Assembly: GCF_003096715.1 (NCBI RefSeq)
Contig: NZ_QEOL01000001.1
Coordinates: 186,001 to 250,000 of the forward strand
DNA: 64,000 nucleotides
Origin: Paraburkholderia silvatlantica
Lineage (GTDB): Bacteria; Pseudomonadota; Gammaproteobacteria; Burkholderiales; Burkholderiaceae
Direction of reading: 5' to 3'
Shown in pieces: positions 54,591-63,326 of this stretch. Position 1 is the stretch's first letter; each line of letters begins with the position of its first letter. Made by a program: the position numbers and the translations under genes. The notes beneath the pieces were generated by a model. It had not been told where the DNA came from, did not search any database, and saw only the letters and a program-made list of their open reading frames with translations.

Positions 54591-56198
54591 TCAGATCACA
54601 AAAAAGCCGTGCGTGCCGTCGCGGCCGAGTTGAGCGACCAGACCGTACTCCCATTCGAGGTAGGCGTTCATCGCTTCGCGTGCGTTGCCGGTGCCTTCGT
54701 ACGGGCGCCGATAACGGTCGATACGCGGCGAGGCGAGGCGCGCATCGCCGCTCTCCACCGGCAGCCCCGCGCGCTGCCATGCGGCGGTGCCCCCTTCCAG
54801 CACCTCCACGGGCTTGCCCGTCAGCGCGGCGATATCGGATGCGGCGAACGGGGCGAGCGCATTGCTCATGCACACGGCGACGTAGCGCTGTGCATCCGGC
54901 ACCGCACGCAGGTCGCCGAAGCCGGGAGCAACATGCGATCGCAACGCCCACCACGCGCCAGGAATGTGCGCCTTGACGTGATTGGCGCTCGACGTGAAAT
55001 CGAGCACGATGGTGCCGTGATCCGGCTCGGCAAGACGCGCCGCGAGCACCTCGGGCGTGATCGACGCGACAGCGGGCGCCGCGGGCTTCGGCGCATGCCA
55101 CGCCCCGACCTCGGTGAGATCCTCTGTGCGCGCTTCATCCACCACGTACACGTCGATATTCATCTGCGCGAGCCACGACGCCGTCATGTTGGCGCGCACG
55201 CCATCGTCGTCGAACAGCACCACGCGCGCACCGCGAACCGGCGCGAACATTTCGGTTTCCTGTACAAGCTGGCCGCCTTGTGCGCCCTGGAATCCCGGCG
55301 CGTGCGCCTGTTCGTACTCGGCTGGCGTGCGCACATCGAAGCGGTACGTGGTGCGCGATGCATCGGCTGCCCAGCGAGCGGCCTCGGCTAGCGTGGTGCG
55401 CCCGACACCCGCGCGGTCCGCAAGCGCGGCGGCGCCCGCGCGCGATGTCGCCAGCGTGGCGGCGTCGCGGCCCGCCTCGAGGTCGAAGCGGCGCGCGCTG
55501 CCGTGCTCCAGTTCCTGGCCCGCGAGCGTCCAGCCTATCGTGCCGTTGCGCAGCGCCGCCACAGGATTCGGCAGTCCCGCGTTGACGAGCGACTGTGCAC
55601 CGATGATGCTGCGCGTGCGCCCCGCGCAGTTCACGATCACTCGCGTGGCCGGGTCGGGTGCGAGCGCACGGGCGCGCAGCGCGAGTTCTGCGCCTGGCAC
55701 GCTGATGCTGCCTGGAATATTCATCGTCTGGTATTCGTCGAAGCGGCGCGCGTCGAGCACGATCACGTCTTCGCCGCTCGCAAGCAGCGCGCCCACCGCC
55801 TGCGCCGAAAGCGAAGGCGTGTGGCGTTCCGATTCGACGAACTCGCCAAACGCCTTGCTGGGCACGTTCACGTCGCGGAACACTTCGCCGCCTGCGCGAA
55901 TCCAGCCTGCGAGACCGCCTTCAAGCAGGGCGATATCGGTGTAACCCAATCCGTCGAGCGCGACGGCCGCGCGCTGCGCGTAGCCTTCGCCGTCGTCGAG
56001 CAGCACGATCGGCACGCCGCGGCGCGGCAGCTTCGTCCAGGCATCGAGTTCGAGCTTCGCAAGCGGCAGGTTGGCCGCGAAAAGCGGATGGCTTTGCGCA
56101 TGTGTGTCTTCCTCGCGCACATCGATCAGTGCGATCTCGCGGCGCTCGAGCAGCGCGTCGCGCACATTCTGGTACGTGCGCGTGGGAATGGATTTCAT
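54591..56198 (-). CDS. four-domain rhodanese sulfurtransferase
   Basis: 535 residues, four tandem rhodanese-like modules (about 10-105, 130-235, 265-360 and 375-475) and an extra tail. Module 2 has a complete active-site loop NCAGRTRS with Cys191. Module 4 has Cys443 in VCMSNALAP. Modules 1 (LLDDGEGYAQR) and 3 (LFDDDGVRAN) lack the cysteine and are probably structural. It transfers sulfane sulfur between donor and acceptor. The start overlaps the stop of the thiol dioxygenase gene (ATGA), so both are coupled in one operon. Confidence 0.85.
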   Translation of the reverse strand: MKSIPTRTYQNVRDALLERREIALIDVREEDTHAQSHPLFAANLPLAKLELDAWTKLPRRGVPIVLLDDGEGYAQRAAVALDGLGYTDIALLEGGLAGWIRAGGEVFRDVNVPSKAFGEFVESERHTPSLSAQAVGALLASGEDVIVLDARRFDEYQTMNIPGSISVPGAELALRARALAPDPATRVIVNCAGRTRSIIGAQSLVNAGLPNPVAALRNGTIGWTLAGQELEHGSARRFDLEAGRDAATLATSRAGAAALADRAGVGRTTLAEAARWAADASRTTYRFDVRTPAEYEQAHAPGFQGAQGGQLVQETEMFAPVRGARVVLFDDDGVRANMTASWLAQMNIDVYVVDEARTEDLTEVGAWHAPKPAAPAVASITPEVLAARLAEPDHGTIVLDFTSSANHVKAHIPGAWWALRSHVAPGFGDLRAVPDAQRYVAVCMSNALAPFAASDIAALTGKPVEVLEGGTAAWQRAGLPVESGDARLASPRIDRYRRPYEGTGNAREAMNAYLEWEYGLVAQLGRDGTHGFFVI

Positions 56199-56791
56199 GA
56201 GACGGTGGATTCCCTGGTGAGGTCCCAGATGTTCGGGAGCGTATCGTTCGAGTAACCGGAGATGAAGGGCTTCGGCGGGGCGTTGGGCGGGTAGGTGAAC
56301 CGGCGCACTGCGCCGATGTTCGCGCCGTACACGTGAATGCTGACCGAAACGCGGTCGTCGAATGCGTTGCGCACGCGGTGAATGTCGCCGAGCGTGGGCG
56401 AGACGGCCTCGACTTCGCCACGCTCCAGCAGCACTTCGTTACCCTGCGGGCGCAACGTGCCAGCCGCGTCGTGCGCGTAGGGCTGCGCATACTCGGCGCC
56501 GCGCAGCACGCCAATCAGACCCCAGACGGTATGGTCGTGAATGGGCGTTTGCTGGCCCGGGCCCCAAACGAAGCTGACCACGGAAAAGCGCTGGCGCGCA
56601 TCGGCGTGGAGCAGATATTGCTGATAGCGCTCGGGTGAGGGCGCGGCATACGCGTCGGGCAGCCAGTCGTCGTCGCGCACGAGTTCGCGCAGCGCTTCCA
56701 ACCCGTGCTCGATCAGCCTGGGCTCGCGCGGCGAGCGGTCGAGCAGTTCCGCGATCGTGCCGACGAAGCGGCGAAGCTTGTGGATACCCAT
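56195..56791 (-). CDS. thiol dioxygenase (3-mercaptopropionate / cysteine dioxygenase type)
   Basis: 198 residues, cupin. Iron ligands are His85, His87 (QQTPIHDHTVWG) and His138 (LGDIHRVRN). The Gln pair at 57-58 (ERYQQYLLHAD) and Tyr155 fit the Gln-type mercaptopropionate dioxygenases better than Arg-type cysteine dioxygenases. It adds O2 to a small thiol to give the sulfinate. Its ATG overlaps the aldolase-family stop, and the rhodanese gene overlaps its own stop. The upstream in-frame extension to about 57397 is shadow sequence. The thiol used here is inferred from residues and neighbours. Confidence 0.83.
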   Translation of the reverse strand: MGIHKLRRFVGTIAELLDRSPREPRLIEHGLEALRELVRDDDWLPDAYAAPSPERYQQYLLHADARQRFSVVSFVWGPGQQTPIHDHTVWGLIGVLRGAEYAQPYAHDAAGTLRPQGNEVLLERGEVEAVSPTLGDIHRVRNAFDDRVSVSIHVYGANIGAVRRFTYPPNAPPKPFISGYSNDTLPNIWDLTRESTVS

Positions 56792-57618
56792 CAGTCGAGC
56801 AGATCCGGTTCGTGTTTGACGAGTCCCGCGTAGAGGCTTTCGAATGCGTAGCGCGCGCCGCCGGGGCGACCCACCTGCGTGTGCGTGAGCACGGCGACGT
56901 CGTGCGGAATCGGCTGCGGCTGGCCGGCGGCCTGCGCGAGCAATTGCGTGTGGCAAGCGTTGTCCAGCGCGATGTACCACCATGCCGCCGCTTCGACGCT
57001 CGGCCCCGCAGTGAGAATGCCGTGGTTCTTGAGGATCACCGCCTTGTGTTCGCCCAGTGCGTCGGCAATGCGCGCACCTTCGCTCGTGTCGAGCACCACG
57101 CCGCGAAAATCGTCGAAGAGCGCATGGTCTTCGTAGAACGCGCAGGCGTCTTGCGTGAGCGGATCGAGCGTGCGGCCGAGCGTAGACCAGGCCTTGCCGT
57201 AAAGGGAGTGCGTGTGGGCCGCGGCGACGATATCGGGGCGTGCATCGTGAATGGCGGCGTGAATTGCGAATGCGGCCTGGTTCACGGGGCCGGCGCCCAC
57301 GACGATCTCGCCGTGCCGGTTCACGAGCAGCAGGTCGGAAACCCGGATGCGCCCGAAATGCAGTCCGAGCGGGTTGACCCAGAAATGATCGGGCCATTCG
57401 GGGTCGCGCGCGGTGATATGTCCTGCGAGCCCCTGATCGAAGCCGTAGCGCGCGAAGAGGCGGAACGCGCCGGCGAGCCGTTCCTGTCGATGGCGGCGCT
57501 CTGCGCCGAGGCTGCGCGCGGGCGCTTCGTCGTCGAACCAGAACTTGCGCACGGGCGCGTGCCGCAGGTCGGCGCGCGGTGCGTTGCTGGCGAGGTCTGC
57601 GATGGCGGTATGGGTCAT
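56791..57618 (-). CDS. class II aldolase/adducin-family protein
   Basis: 275 residues. The class II aldolase zinc motif is visible as AAAHTHSLYGKAWS (two of the His ligands) with the third His in ILKNHGILTAG; the catalytic acid position is in QDACAFYEDHA. The start is HDARPDIVAAAH-type sequence typical of the adducin branch. Members cleave sugar phosphates or decarboxylate/isomerise small keto compounds; in sulfur operons the substrate is not known. It is 19 bases after the LLM gene and overlaps the thiol dioxygenase start by one base. Confidence 0.8.
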   Translation of the reverse strand: MTHTAIADLASNAPRADLRHAPVRKFWFDDEAPARSLGAERRHRQERLAGAFRLFARYGFDQGLAGHITARDPEWPDHFWVNPLGLHFGRIRVSDLLLVNRHGEIVVGAGPVNQAAFAIHAAIHDARPDIVAAAHTHSLYGKAWSTLGRTLDPLTQDACAFYEDHALFDDFRGVVLDTSEGARIADALGEHKAVILKNHGILTAGPSVEAAAWWYIALDNACHTQLLAQAAGQPQPIPHDVAVLTHTQVGRPGGARYAFESLYAGLVKHEPDLLD

Positions 57619-57637
57619 ATCGGTTTCCCGGGAGTCC

Positions 57638-58720
57638 TCACGCAGCGGCGCGCACGCGCGAGGTCAGTTCGCGCGTGGCCGGAATCAGCACGCGGCCATA
57701 GTCGATGGCGTCTTCGAGCGGATCGAAGCCGCGAATCAGGAACGTCGTGACGCCCAGCGCGTGATATTCGGCGAGCGTCTGTGCGACCTGCGCGGGCGTG
57801 CCGACGAGTGCCGTAGAGTTCGAGCGCCCGCCGATCTCCTTCGCGACGGCGGTCCACAGGCGTTCGTCGGCGCGCACGCCGTCGCCTTCGCCGGCGGCGG
57901 CGAGGAGCCGCCGCGCGCCTTCGCTCTGCAGCGGGCCGCCCTTGTCGAGGCCCTGTTCGGCGCGCAGGCGGCGTGTTTGCGCAAGGATGTGCTCGGCACG
58001 CTCCCACGCGGCTTTTTCAGTGTCGGCGAGGATCGGCCGGAACGAAACCGAAAAGCGCACGTTACGCCCGTGTTTCGCGGCTTCGGCGCGTACGCGGCCG
58101 ATCAGGTCGGCAACGCCTTGCTTCGATTCGCCCCACAGCGCGTAGACGTCGGCGTGCTTGCCCGCAACCGCGAGTGCCGCTGGCGATGCGCCGCCGAAGT
58201 AGATCGGCACATGCGGCTGCTGACGCGGCTTGACCTCCGACCAGGCCTGCTCGAAGCGATAGAAGCGGCCTTCGTGGTCGAACGGTTTGCCCTCGGTCCA
58301 GACGCGCTTGAGGACCTGCAAATACTCGTCGGTGCGCGCGTAGCGTTCGTCGTGGCTCAGATAGTCGCCGTCGCGTCGCTGGTCGGCGTCGCTGCCCCCG
58401 GAGATGAAGTGCACGGCGAGCCGGCCCCCGGAGAAGTGATCGAGCGTTGCGAGCTGGCGCGCGGCGAGCGTCGGCGCGATAAAGCCGGGGCGGTGCGCCA
58501 GCATGAAATGCACGCGCGAAGTCACGCTCGCCGCATAGCCGATGGTGAGCGTAGCGTCGGGGCTGACCGAGCTGTGCGGAACGAGAATGCGATCGAAACC
58601 CGCGCGCTCGTGTGCCTGCGCGAAGTCGCGAACGTAATCGACGTCGATGGCCGGGCCTTCGGCGAGATGGGTTTCCGACACTTTGCGTTGCTGGATCATG
58701 CCGATGAATTCGATGCTCAT
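57638..58720 (-). CDS. LLM-class FMNH2-dependent monooxygenase (SsuD-like)
   Basis: 360 residues, bacterial-luciferase-like TIM barrel: FIGMIQQRKVSETH near the start, RVHFMLAHRPGFIAPTLAARQ near 80, and HFISGGSDADQRRDGDYLSHDERYAR near 110 resembling the alkanesulfonate monooxygenase group. These enzymes use reduced FMN and O2 to cleave C-S bonds, releasing sulfite and an aldehyde. GAGGAG precedes ATG 58720. It heads the leftward operon with the aldolase, thiol dioxygenase and rhodanese. No flavin reductase is seen in the window. Confidence 0.85.
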   Translation of the reverse strand: MSIEFIGMIQQRKVSETHLAEGPAIDVDYVRDFAQAHERAGFDRILVPHSSVSPDATLTIGYAASVTSRVHFMLAHRPGFIAPTLAARQLATLDHFSGGRLAVHFISGGSDADQRRDGDYLSHDERYARTDEYLQVLKRVWTEGKPFDHEGRFYRFEQAWSEVKPRQQPHVPIYFGGASPAALAVAGKHADVYALWGESKQGVADLIGRVRAEAAKHGRNVRFSVSFRPILADTEKAAWERAEHILAQTRRLRAEQGLDKGGPLQSEGARRLLAAAGEGDGVRADERLWTAVAKEIGGRSNSTALVGTPAQVAQTLAEYHALGVTTFLIRGFDPLEDAIDYGRVLIPATRELTSRVRAAA

Positions 58721-59143
58721 GCGGGCTCCTCGGTTGGATGCGGTCACGGCGGCGCGATACAAGGAAGACCATACCCACCGTGAGCTGATCTGAAAAAGGC
58801 TAGCATTCATCCATGCGCGTTTTAAATATCGAATGCTGATAAACATTCCATCTACGCATGAACTGAAGCTTCCCGGCGAAAAAGGAGAGTCTCAATCATT
58901 CTTTGGCGGGACACAGGAACTGACCGATGCTCGAAGCTTCCGCGCCTCTTCCGTGCCCGCCCATTTCGAGCCCTCGTTCCATGCGGACAGCGTGTACTGC
59001 GAGGCCCGCGCGGAGACAGTGGACTCACGTTCGGGGCCGCGTAGGCTTTATGCGTTTTCGCGGGTTCGATAGCAGGAGATATTGGATTCATCGCGGCGCG
59101 CGCGGCGTTAGCATGGGTGTCCCCTCTTTTACCTCTTCACGCA
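58721..59143. promoter_or_regulatory. divergent promoter region of the two LLM monooxygenase genes
   Basis: 423 bases between oppositely oriented sulfur genes. An inverted repeat AGCATTC (58802-58808) / GAATGCT (58831-58837), with a 22-base AT-containing spacer, lies about 82-117 bases upstream of the leftward LLM start. It is a candidate site for a LysR- or enhancer-type sulfur regulator. No gene with a convincing start is present; a 79-codon frame at 58833 lacks support. Confidence 0.4.
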
Positions 59144-60205
59144 ATGTCCCGTTCTTTCCCACGCTTTGGCATCTGGGCGCTCGTGCATGGAAGCCGCGCG
59201 GCGCTGCAGGACCCCGCCGAACCCTACGACGCATCGTGGGCCCGCAACAAGGCGCTCGTGCTCGAAGCCGAACGTCTCGGCTTCGATTCGGTGCTCGTCG
59301 CTCAGCATACGGTCAATCCGCACGATCCTGCGCTCGACCAGCTGGAGGCGTGGACGGCCTCGGCCGCTTTGGCCGCGCTCACATCCCGTATCGAGATCAT
59401 CGCCGCGATCAAGCCGTTTCTCTACCACCCGGTCGTGCTCGCGAAGATGGCGCAGCAGATCGAGCACATCAGCGGCGGGCGCTTCGCGATCAACCTCGTG
59501 AATGCATGGAACCGGCCGGAACTGGAGCGCGCGGGCATTGCATTCCCGGAGCACGACGATCGCTACGCCTACGGCCGCGAGTGGATCACGGTTGTCGACG
59601 CGCTGTTGCGCGGCCAGAGCGTGAATCACCACGGCGAGCACTTCCATATCGACGATTACCGGCTGCGTCCCGCCGATCCGTTCCGCGCCCGCCCACGCGT
59701 CTACGTGGGCGGCGAGTCGGAGCCGGCGCGCGAGCTGGTGGCCGCGCACGGCGACGTCTGGTTCATCAACGGCCAGCCGCTCGACGACGTATCGGGCCTG
59801 ATCGCCGATGTGTCGGCACGCGCGCGGCCCGACGGGCACGATGCCTTGCGCTTCGGTCTGTCCGCTTTCGTGATCGCACGCGAGACCCAGGCGCAGGCCG
59901 AGGCGCACCTCGATCATCTGTTCGCGCTGGCCGAACGCGACAAGCCGCTGCGCGAGCGCCAGAAGGCCAACATCGATCCGAACGTCGAGATGTTCAAGAC
60001 CTTTGCACGCTCGGCGCGCGTCGGCTCCAATGGGGGTACGGCAGCGGGACTCGTGGGCGACTACGACACGGTTGCGCGGCGCATCGCCGAATTTCACCGC
60101 GCGGGAGTTGAACTCTTCATGCTGCAGTTCCAGCCCTTCGAGCACGACATGGGCCGTTTTGCCCAGGAGATCGTGCCGCGCGTGCGCCGCGAACTGGCGG
60201 CATGA
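59144..60205 (+). CDS. LLM-class flavin-dependent monooxygenase (sulfone/sulfonate type)
   Basis: 353 residues from ATG 59144; a GTG nine codons upstream is an alternative and neither has a strong ribosome-binding site. Luciferase-like features: RFGIWALVHGSRAAL at the start, EAERLGFDSVLVAQHTVNP, HISGGRFAINLVNAWNRPEL and RVYVGGESEPARELVAAHGD. The GGRFAINLVN/NAWN stretch resembles dimethylsulfone and alkanesulfonate monooxygenases. It requires reduced flavin supplied by another gene. It converges with the DszC/SfnB-like gene (22 bases between stops), so a role in the same sulfur-scavenging set is inferred. Confidence 0.82.
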   Translation: MSRSFPRFGIWALVHGSRAALQDPAEPYDASWARNKALVLEAERLGFDSVLVAQHTVNPHDPALDQLEAWTASAALAALTSRIEIIAAIKPFLYHPVVLAKMAQQIEHISGGRFAINLVNAWNRPELERAGIAFPEHDDRYAYGREWITVVDALLRGQSVNHHGEHFHIDDYRLRPADPFRARPRVYVGGESEPARELVAAHGDVWFINGQPLDDVSGLIADVSARARPDGHDALRFGLSAFVIARETQAQAEAHLDHLFALAERDKPLRERQKANIDPNVEMFKTFARSARVGSNGGTAAGLVGDYDTVARRIAEFHRAGVELFMLQFQPFEHDMGRFAQEIVPRVRRELAA

Positions 60206-60227
60206 AGCAACGCCCGCGCGGACCGGA

Positions 60228-61469
60228 TCAGAAGAACGCCCCCGTTGGCGGGAGCTGCCCGGTCAGCAGGTTCTGACCGAGCAGACGCTCCTTGTAGAGG
60301 CGCGGGTTGTGCGAGGCGATTACCTTGATATTGCGCCAGTGCCGGTCCAGCGCGGCCGCGGTCGACACCACCGAGCCCGAGCCCAGATCGATCAGCCAGC
60401 TCGCGACCTGCGGCGCGAGATCGTCGATCACGACCTTGGCTTCCGAGGCGGCGAGCGTCGCGGCGAGGGCGCTCGCGTAGTCGTCGCGCGTGCCTCGGCT
60501 CTCCGCGGCACGTTGCAGCGCCTCTACGGCGCGCACCGCGCTCGCCTCGATGCTCGCGGCGTAGGCGCGAATGCGGCCCAGCAACGCCTGCAGCGCCGGT
60601 TCGTCGGCGGGCTGCGCGGCTTCGCCATGGTAGAAGTTGCGCCGCCGCGCGCGCAGCACCTCCACCGCATCCAGAACCACTCGCCGCACAATGCCGGCAA
60701 TGCAGTTGGTGAGGTAGACCTGGTGGAAGGTGAAGCCCCACGGCGCGGCTTCGGGCGCTTTCGGCGGATCGGCCGCATAGACGTGCGCGGGCTTCACCAC
60801 GACGTTGCGAAACCGCGCGGTGCCTGAGCCGGTCAGGCGCTGGCCGAAACCCTGCCAGTCGTCCCCGGTGCCGACGCCTTCGCCTCGTTCGAGCACATAT
60901 TGCACGGTCCCGTTCGCGCGGCTTTCGACGGCGAGTCCGACGAATGCGTCGTTGTAGAGATTGCCGGTCGCGTACACCTTGTCGCCCGTCCCGACATAGA
61001 CCTGCCTTCGGTCGTCCCATTCCAGCCGGCTCAGTACGGCGCTCGGCCGCGCGCCCGCCGCCTTCGCATCGCTTTCGACGAAGCTCAGGCCGATCGTCTT
61101 GTGCCGGCGCGTGAGGTCGAGCACATGCGCATGGAAAGGATGCTCGCGGCGTTCGAGGGCCGCCTCCACTTGCCAGAAGTGATTGCGAAAGGCGTGGGCG
61201 ATATTCGAATCGGCCGCGGCGACGTCGCGCGCCACGGCGAAAAGCTCGCGCAACGACACCCCGTGGCCGCCGTCATCGGCGGGCAGGCGCAATGCGCCGA
61301 AGCCCAGTGCCTTCAGTGCAGCGATCTCTTCGTGCGGCAAGCGCTGCTCGCGCTCGCGCTGCGCCGCGGTCGCGGCGATCCCGCTAATGGCATCAGCGAA
61401 CCCGAGCGACGCCGACAACGGCGAGACGAGCGCGATTCCGCCAGGCGATGAGCTGTGAGTTTCGGACAT
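60228..61469 (-). CDS. acyl-CoA dehydrogenase-fold flavin monooxygenase (SfnB/DszC-like)
   Basis: 413 residues, acyl-CoA dehydrogenase fold without the fatty-acyl-CoA catalytic glutamate pattern. Features are LPHEEIAALKALGFGALRLP near residue 45, the flavin loop GLSFVESDAKAAG near 125 and TGDKVYATGNLYNDAFVGL near 155, plus a C-terminal helical domain. Members of the SfnB/DszC group oxidise organosulfur or amine substrates with FMN. It follows the sulfonate-binding protein with 54 bases between them on the same strand, suggesting one operon with ssuA-B-C-like genes. Confidence 0.82.
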   Translation of the reverse strand: MSETHSSSPGGIALVSPLSASLGFADAISGIAATAAQREREQRLPHEEIAALKALGFGALRLPADDGGHGVSLRELFAVARDVAAADSNIAHAFRNHFWQVEAALERREHPFHAHVLDLTRRHKTIGLSFVESDAKAAGARPSAVLSRLEWDDRRQVYVGTGDKVYATGNLYNDAFVGLAVESRANGTVQYVLERGEGVGTGDDWQGFGQRLTGSGTARFRNVVVKPAHVYAADPPKAPEAAPWGFTFHQVYLTNCIAGIVRRVVLDAVEVLRARRRNFYHGEAAQPADEPALQALLGRIRAYAASIEASAVRAVEALQRAAESRGTRDDYASALAATLAASEAKVVIDDLAPQVASWLIDLGSGSVVSTAAALDRHWRNIKVIASHNPRLYKERLLGQNLLTGQLPPTGAFF

Positions 61470-61523
61470 ACGCTTTCCGGTTCAAGCCGCCTTCGCGTGC
61501 GTGGCGTGCAATTGGGTGGCGCG

Positions 61524-62528
61524 TCATACCTTGACGCTGTAGTCGGCGACCTTGATGGGTGCGCCGATGATCTTGCGTTGCGCGAGCCAGTCCGCCGCGC
61601 GTTGCAACTGCGCCATGAAAGCTGCATCGTCTGGCTCGTGGAACTGGTTCACGCGCTTCAGGCTCGCCAGATAGTCGCGCACCTGATCCGGATATTTCGC
61701 TTCCTTTTGCACGAGCGCTTCCGACTCGGCCGGGTGCTGCGACTGCCAGGCGCCTTCCACGTAGTAAGCATCGAGCACGGCGCGCACCAGCTCGGAGTTT
61801 TCCTCGGTGAACTTGCGGCGCGTCACGAGCGAGCTGTAGTCGATGAGGAAGTCGAGATCGCGTCCCTCGTTGAAGATGTCCTTTGCGTCGTTCGCATAGC
61901 GCGAGATGTCTACAGCGGGCGACCACATCGACCACGCGTCGACCTTGCCTTGCGCAAACGCGGGCGCCGCATCGGGTGGATTCAGATAGACGAACTCGAC
62001 CTTGCTGCGGTCGACGCGGTGTTTTTCCAGCGCCGCGATGAGCAGGAACTCGCCGAGCCCCGAGCGGTTCACCGCGACCTTGCGGCCGGCGAGGTCGGCC
62101 ACGGATTGAATGCCACTCGTCTTCTTCACGATGATGGCGGTCGAACGCGGCGAGTACACGTCGAAGCCTGTGAAGACGATGGGGGCGCCGGCCAGCATGG
62201 CGGCGAGCGCAGGTGTCGTCGATCCCCAGAAGCCGAAATCCGCGCTGCCGCCCACCACGGCCTGGATCGACGGAGCGTGGTTCGGAAATGGCCCGACCCA
62301 TTCGACCTTGATGTTCTTCGCCGCGAGCGATTTCTCGAACACGCCGCGTTGCCTCGCGATGTCGGGCAGGGCGCCGTAGCCCCAGCCAATGCGGACCGTG
62401 TCGGTGTTGCGCGTGAGTCTCGCCGGCTGCGCCGCGCGCGCGGGAAGCAGATGCGCGGCGGCGGCGCCGGCCAGCAGTCCGCCCGCCGCGCGCAGAAGCT
62501 GGCGGCGAGTCAGTGAAGCATCGTTCAT
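61524..62528 (-). CDS. aliphatic sulfonate ABC transporter substrate-binding protein (SsuA-like)
   Basis: 334 residues. A twin-arginine-like leader (LTRRQLLRAAGGLLAGAAAAH, cleavage near ARA) precedes a NitT/TauT-type binding domain: IGWGYGALPDIARQRGVFEKS, VWVGPFPNHAPS-like ligand region and SIQAVVGGSADFGFWGSTTPA. It captures sulfonates in the periplasm. The ATPase gene ends 36 bases upstream of its start. The gene name ssuA would suit the family but the precise substrate is not certain. Confidence 0.83.
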   Translation of the reverse strand: MNDASLTRRQLLRAAGGLLAGAAAAHLLPARAAQPARLTRNTDTVRIGWGYGALPDIARQRGVFEKSLAAKNIKVEWVGPFPNHAPSIQAVVGGSADFGFWGSTTPALAAMLAGAPIVFTGFDVYSPRSTAIIVKKTSGIQSVADLAGRKVAVNRSGLGEFLLIAALEKHRVDRSKVEFVYLNPPDAAPAFAQGKVDAWSMWSPAVDISRYANDAKDIFNEGRDLDFLIDYSSLVTRRKFTEENSELVRAVLDAYYVEGAWQSQHPAESEALVQKEAKYPDQVRDYLASLKRVNQFHEPDDAAFMAQLQRAADWLAQRKIIGAPIKVADYSVKV

Positions 62529-62564
62529 TCGTGGTCCTTCCTTTTGTATGGTGGAGGAGTCGGT

Positions 62565-63326
62565 TCAGTGGGACTGAACGCCGAGTTCCTCGAGCAGCGT
62601 GAGCCGCAAATCTTGCGGTGTGTGGTCTTTGGGATGAAACGAAGCGGCGATGCGCCCGGCGCGCATGACGAGAATGCGGTCGGCGAGCGCGAGCGCCTCG
62701 TCGACGTCGTGCGTCACGATGAGCACGCCCGGCGCGTGACGTGCGACCAGTTCCTTGACGAGCCCGTGCATTTTGATGCGCGTAAGCGCATCGAGCGCAG
62801 CGAACGGCTCGTCGAGCAACAGCAGCGCGGGTTCGCGCACGAGCGCGCGCGCCAGTGCCACGCGCTGCGCCTGTCCGCCGGAAAGATTGCGCGGCCAGTC
62901 GCGCTCGCGGCCCGCCAGGCCGACTTCGGCCAGCGCGCGCGACGCACCGGCGCGACCGATGCTCGACTCGTGACCGAGCGCGACGTTCTCCCACAAGTTG
63001 GCCCAGGGCAGCAAGCGATGCTCCTGAAACACCACGGACGGCCGCTCCGGCGCGCGAATCTGCCCGGCATCCGGCGTATCGAGACCCGCGAGCGCGCGCA
63101 GCAGCGTGGTCTTGCCGCAGCCGCTTTCGCCGAGCAGTGCGACGAATTCGCCTTTGCGGATATCGAGGTCGAGCGCATCGATCACGACACGCGCGCCATA
63201 ACGGCGCTGGAGCCCGCGCACCGAGACGGCCAGCGGCGAGGCGGCGGTTTCGGTTTCGCGGCGGGTAGCGCCTTCAATGACGTCAATGGCGTTTGCGTGA
63301 CCGGACAACGTGGCAGTGACGCTCAT
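62565..63326 (-). CDS. sulfonate ABC transporter ATPase (SsuB-like)
   Basis: 253 residues: Walker A GESGCGKTTLLRAL near residue 70, Q-loop VVFQEHRLLPWANLW near 98, signature LSGGQAQRVALARAL near 148 and Walker B LLLLDEPFAALDALTR near 168. The first 30 residues are a variable tail. The ATG at 63326 overlaps the permease stop (ATGA), showing translational coupling. A much longer upstream frame is shadow of the permease gene. It powers uptake of sulfonates with the adjoining permease and binding protein. Confidence 0.87.
   Translation of the reverse strand: MSVTATLSGHANAIDVIEGATRRETETAASPLAVSVRGLQRRYGARVVIDALDLDIRKGEFVALLGESGCGKTTLLRALAGLDTPDAGQIRAPERPSVVFQEHRLLPWANLWENVALGHESSIGRAGASRALAEVGLAGRERDWPRNLSGGQAQRVALARALVREPALLLLDEPFAALDALTRIKMHGLVKELVARHAPGVLIVTHDVDEALALADRILVMRAGRIAASFHPKDHTPQDLRLTLLEELGVQSH

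Noticed and set aside
56792..57397. N-terminal extension of the thiol dioxygenase
   Set aside because: The extension is the shadow of the class II aldolase gene; the dioxygenase starts MGIHKLRRF at 56791.
57545..58783. 412-codon plus-strand frame
   Set aside because: It is antisense to the LLM monooxygenase; no motif or start signal.
58833..59072. 79-codon plus-strand frame before the LLM gene
   Set aside because: No ribosome-binding site, atypical composition, no domain; more likely promoter DNA.
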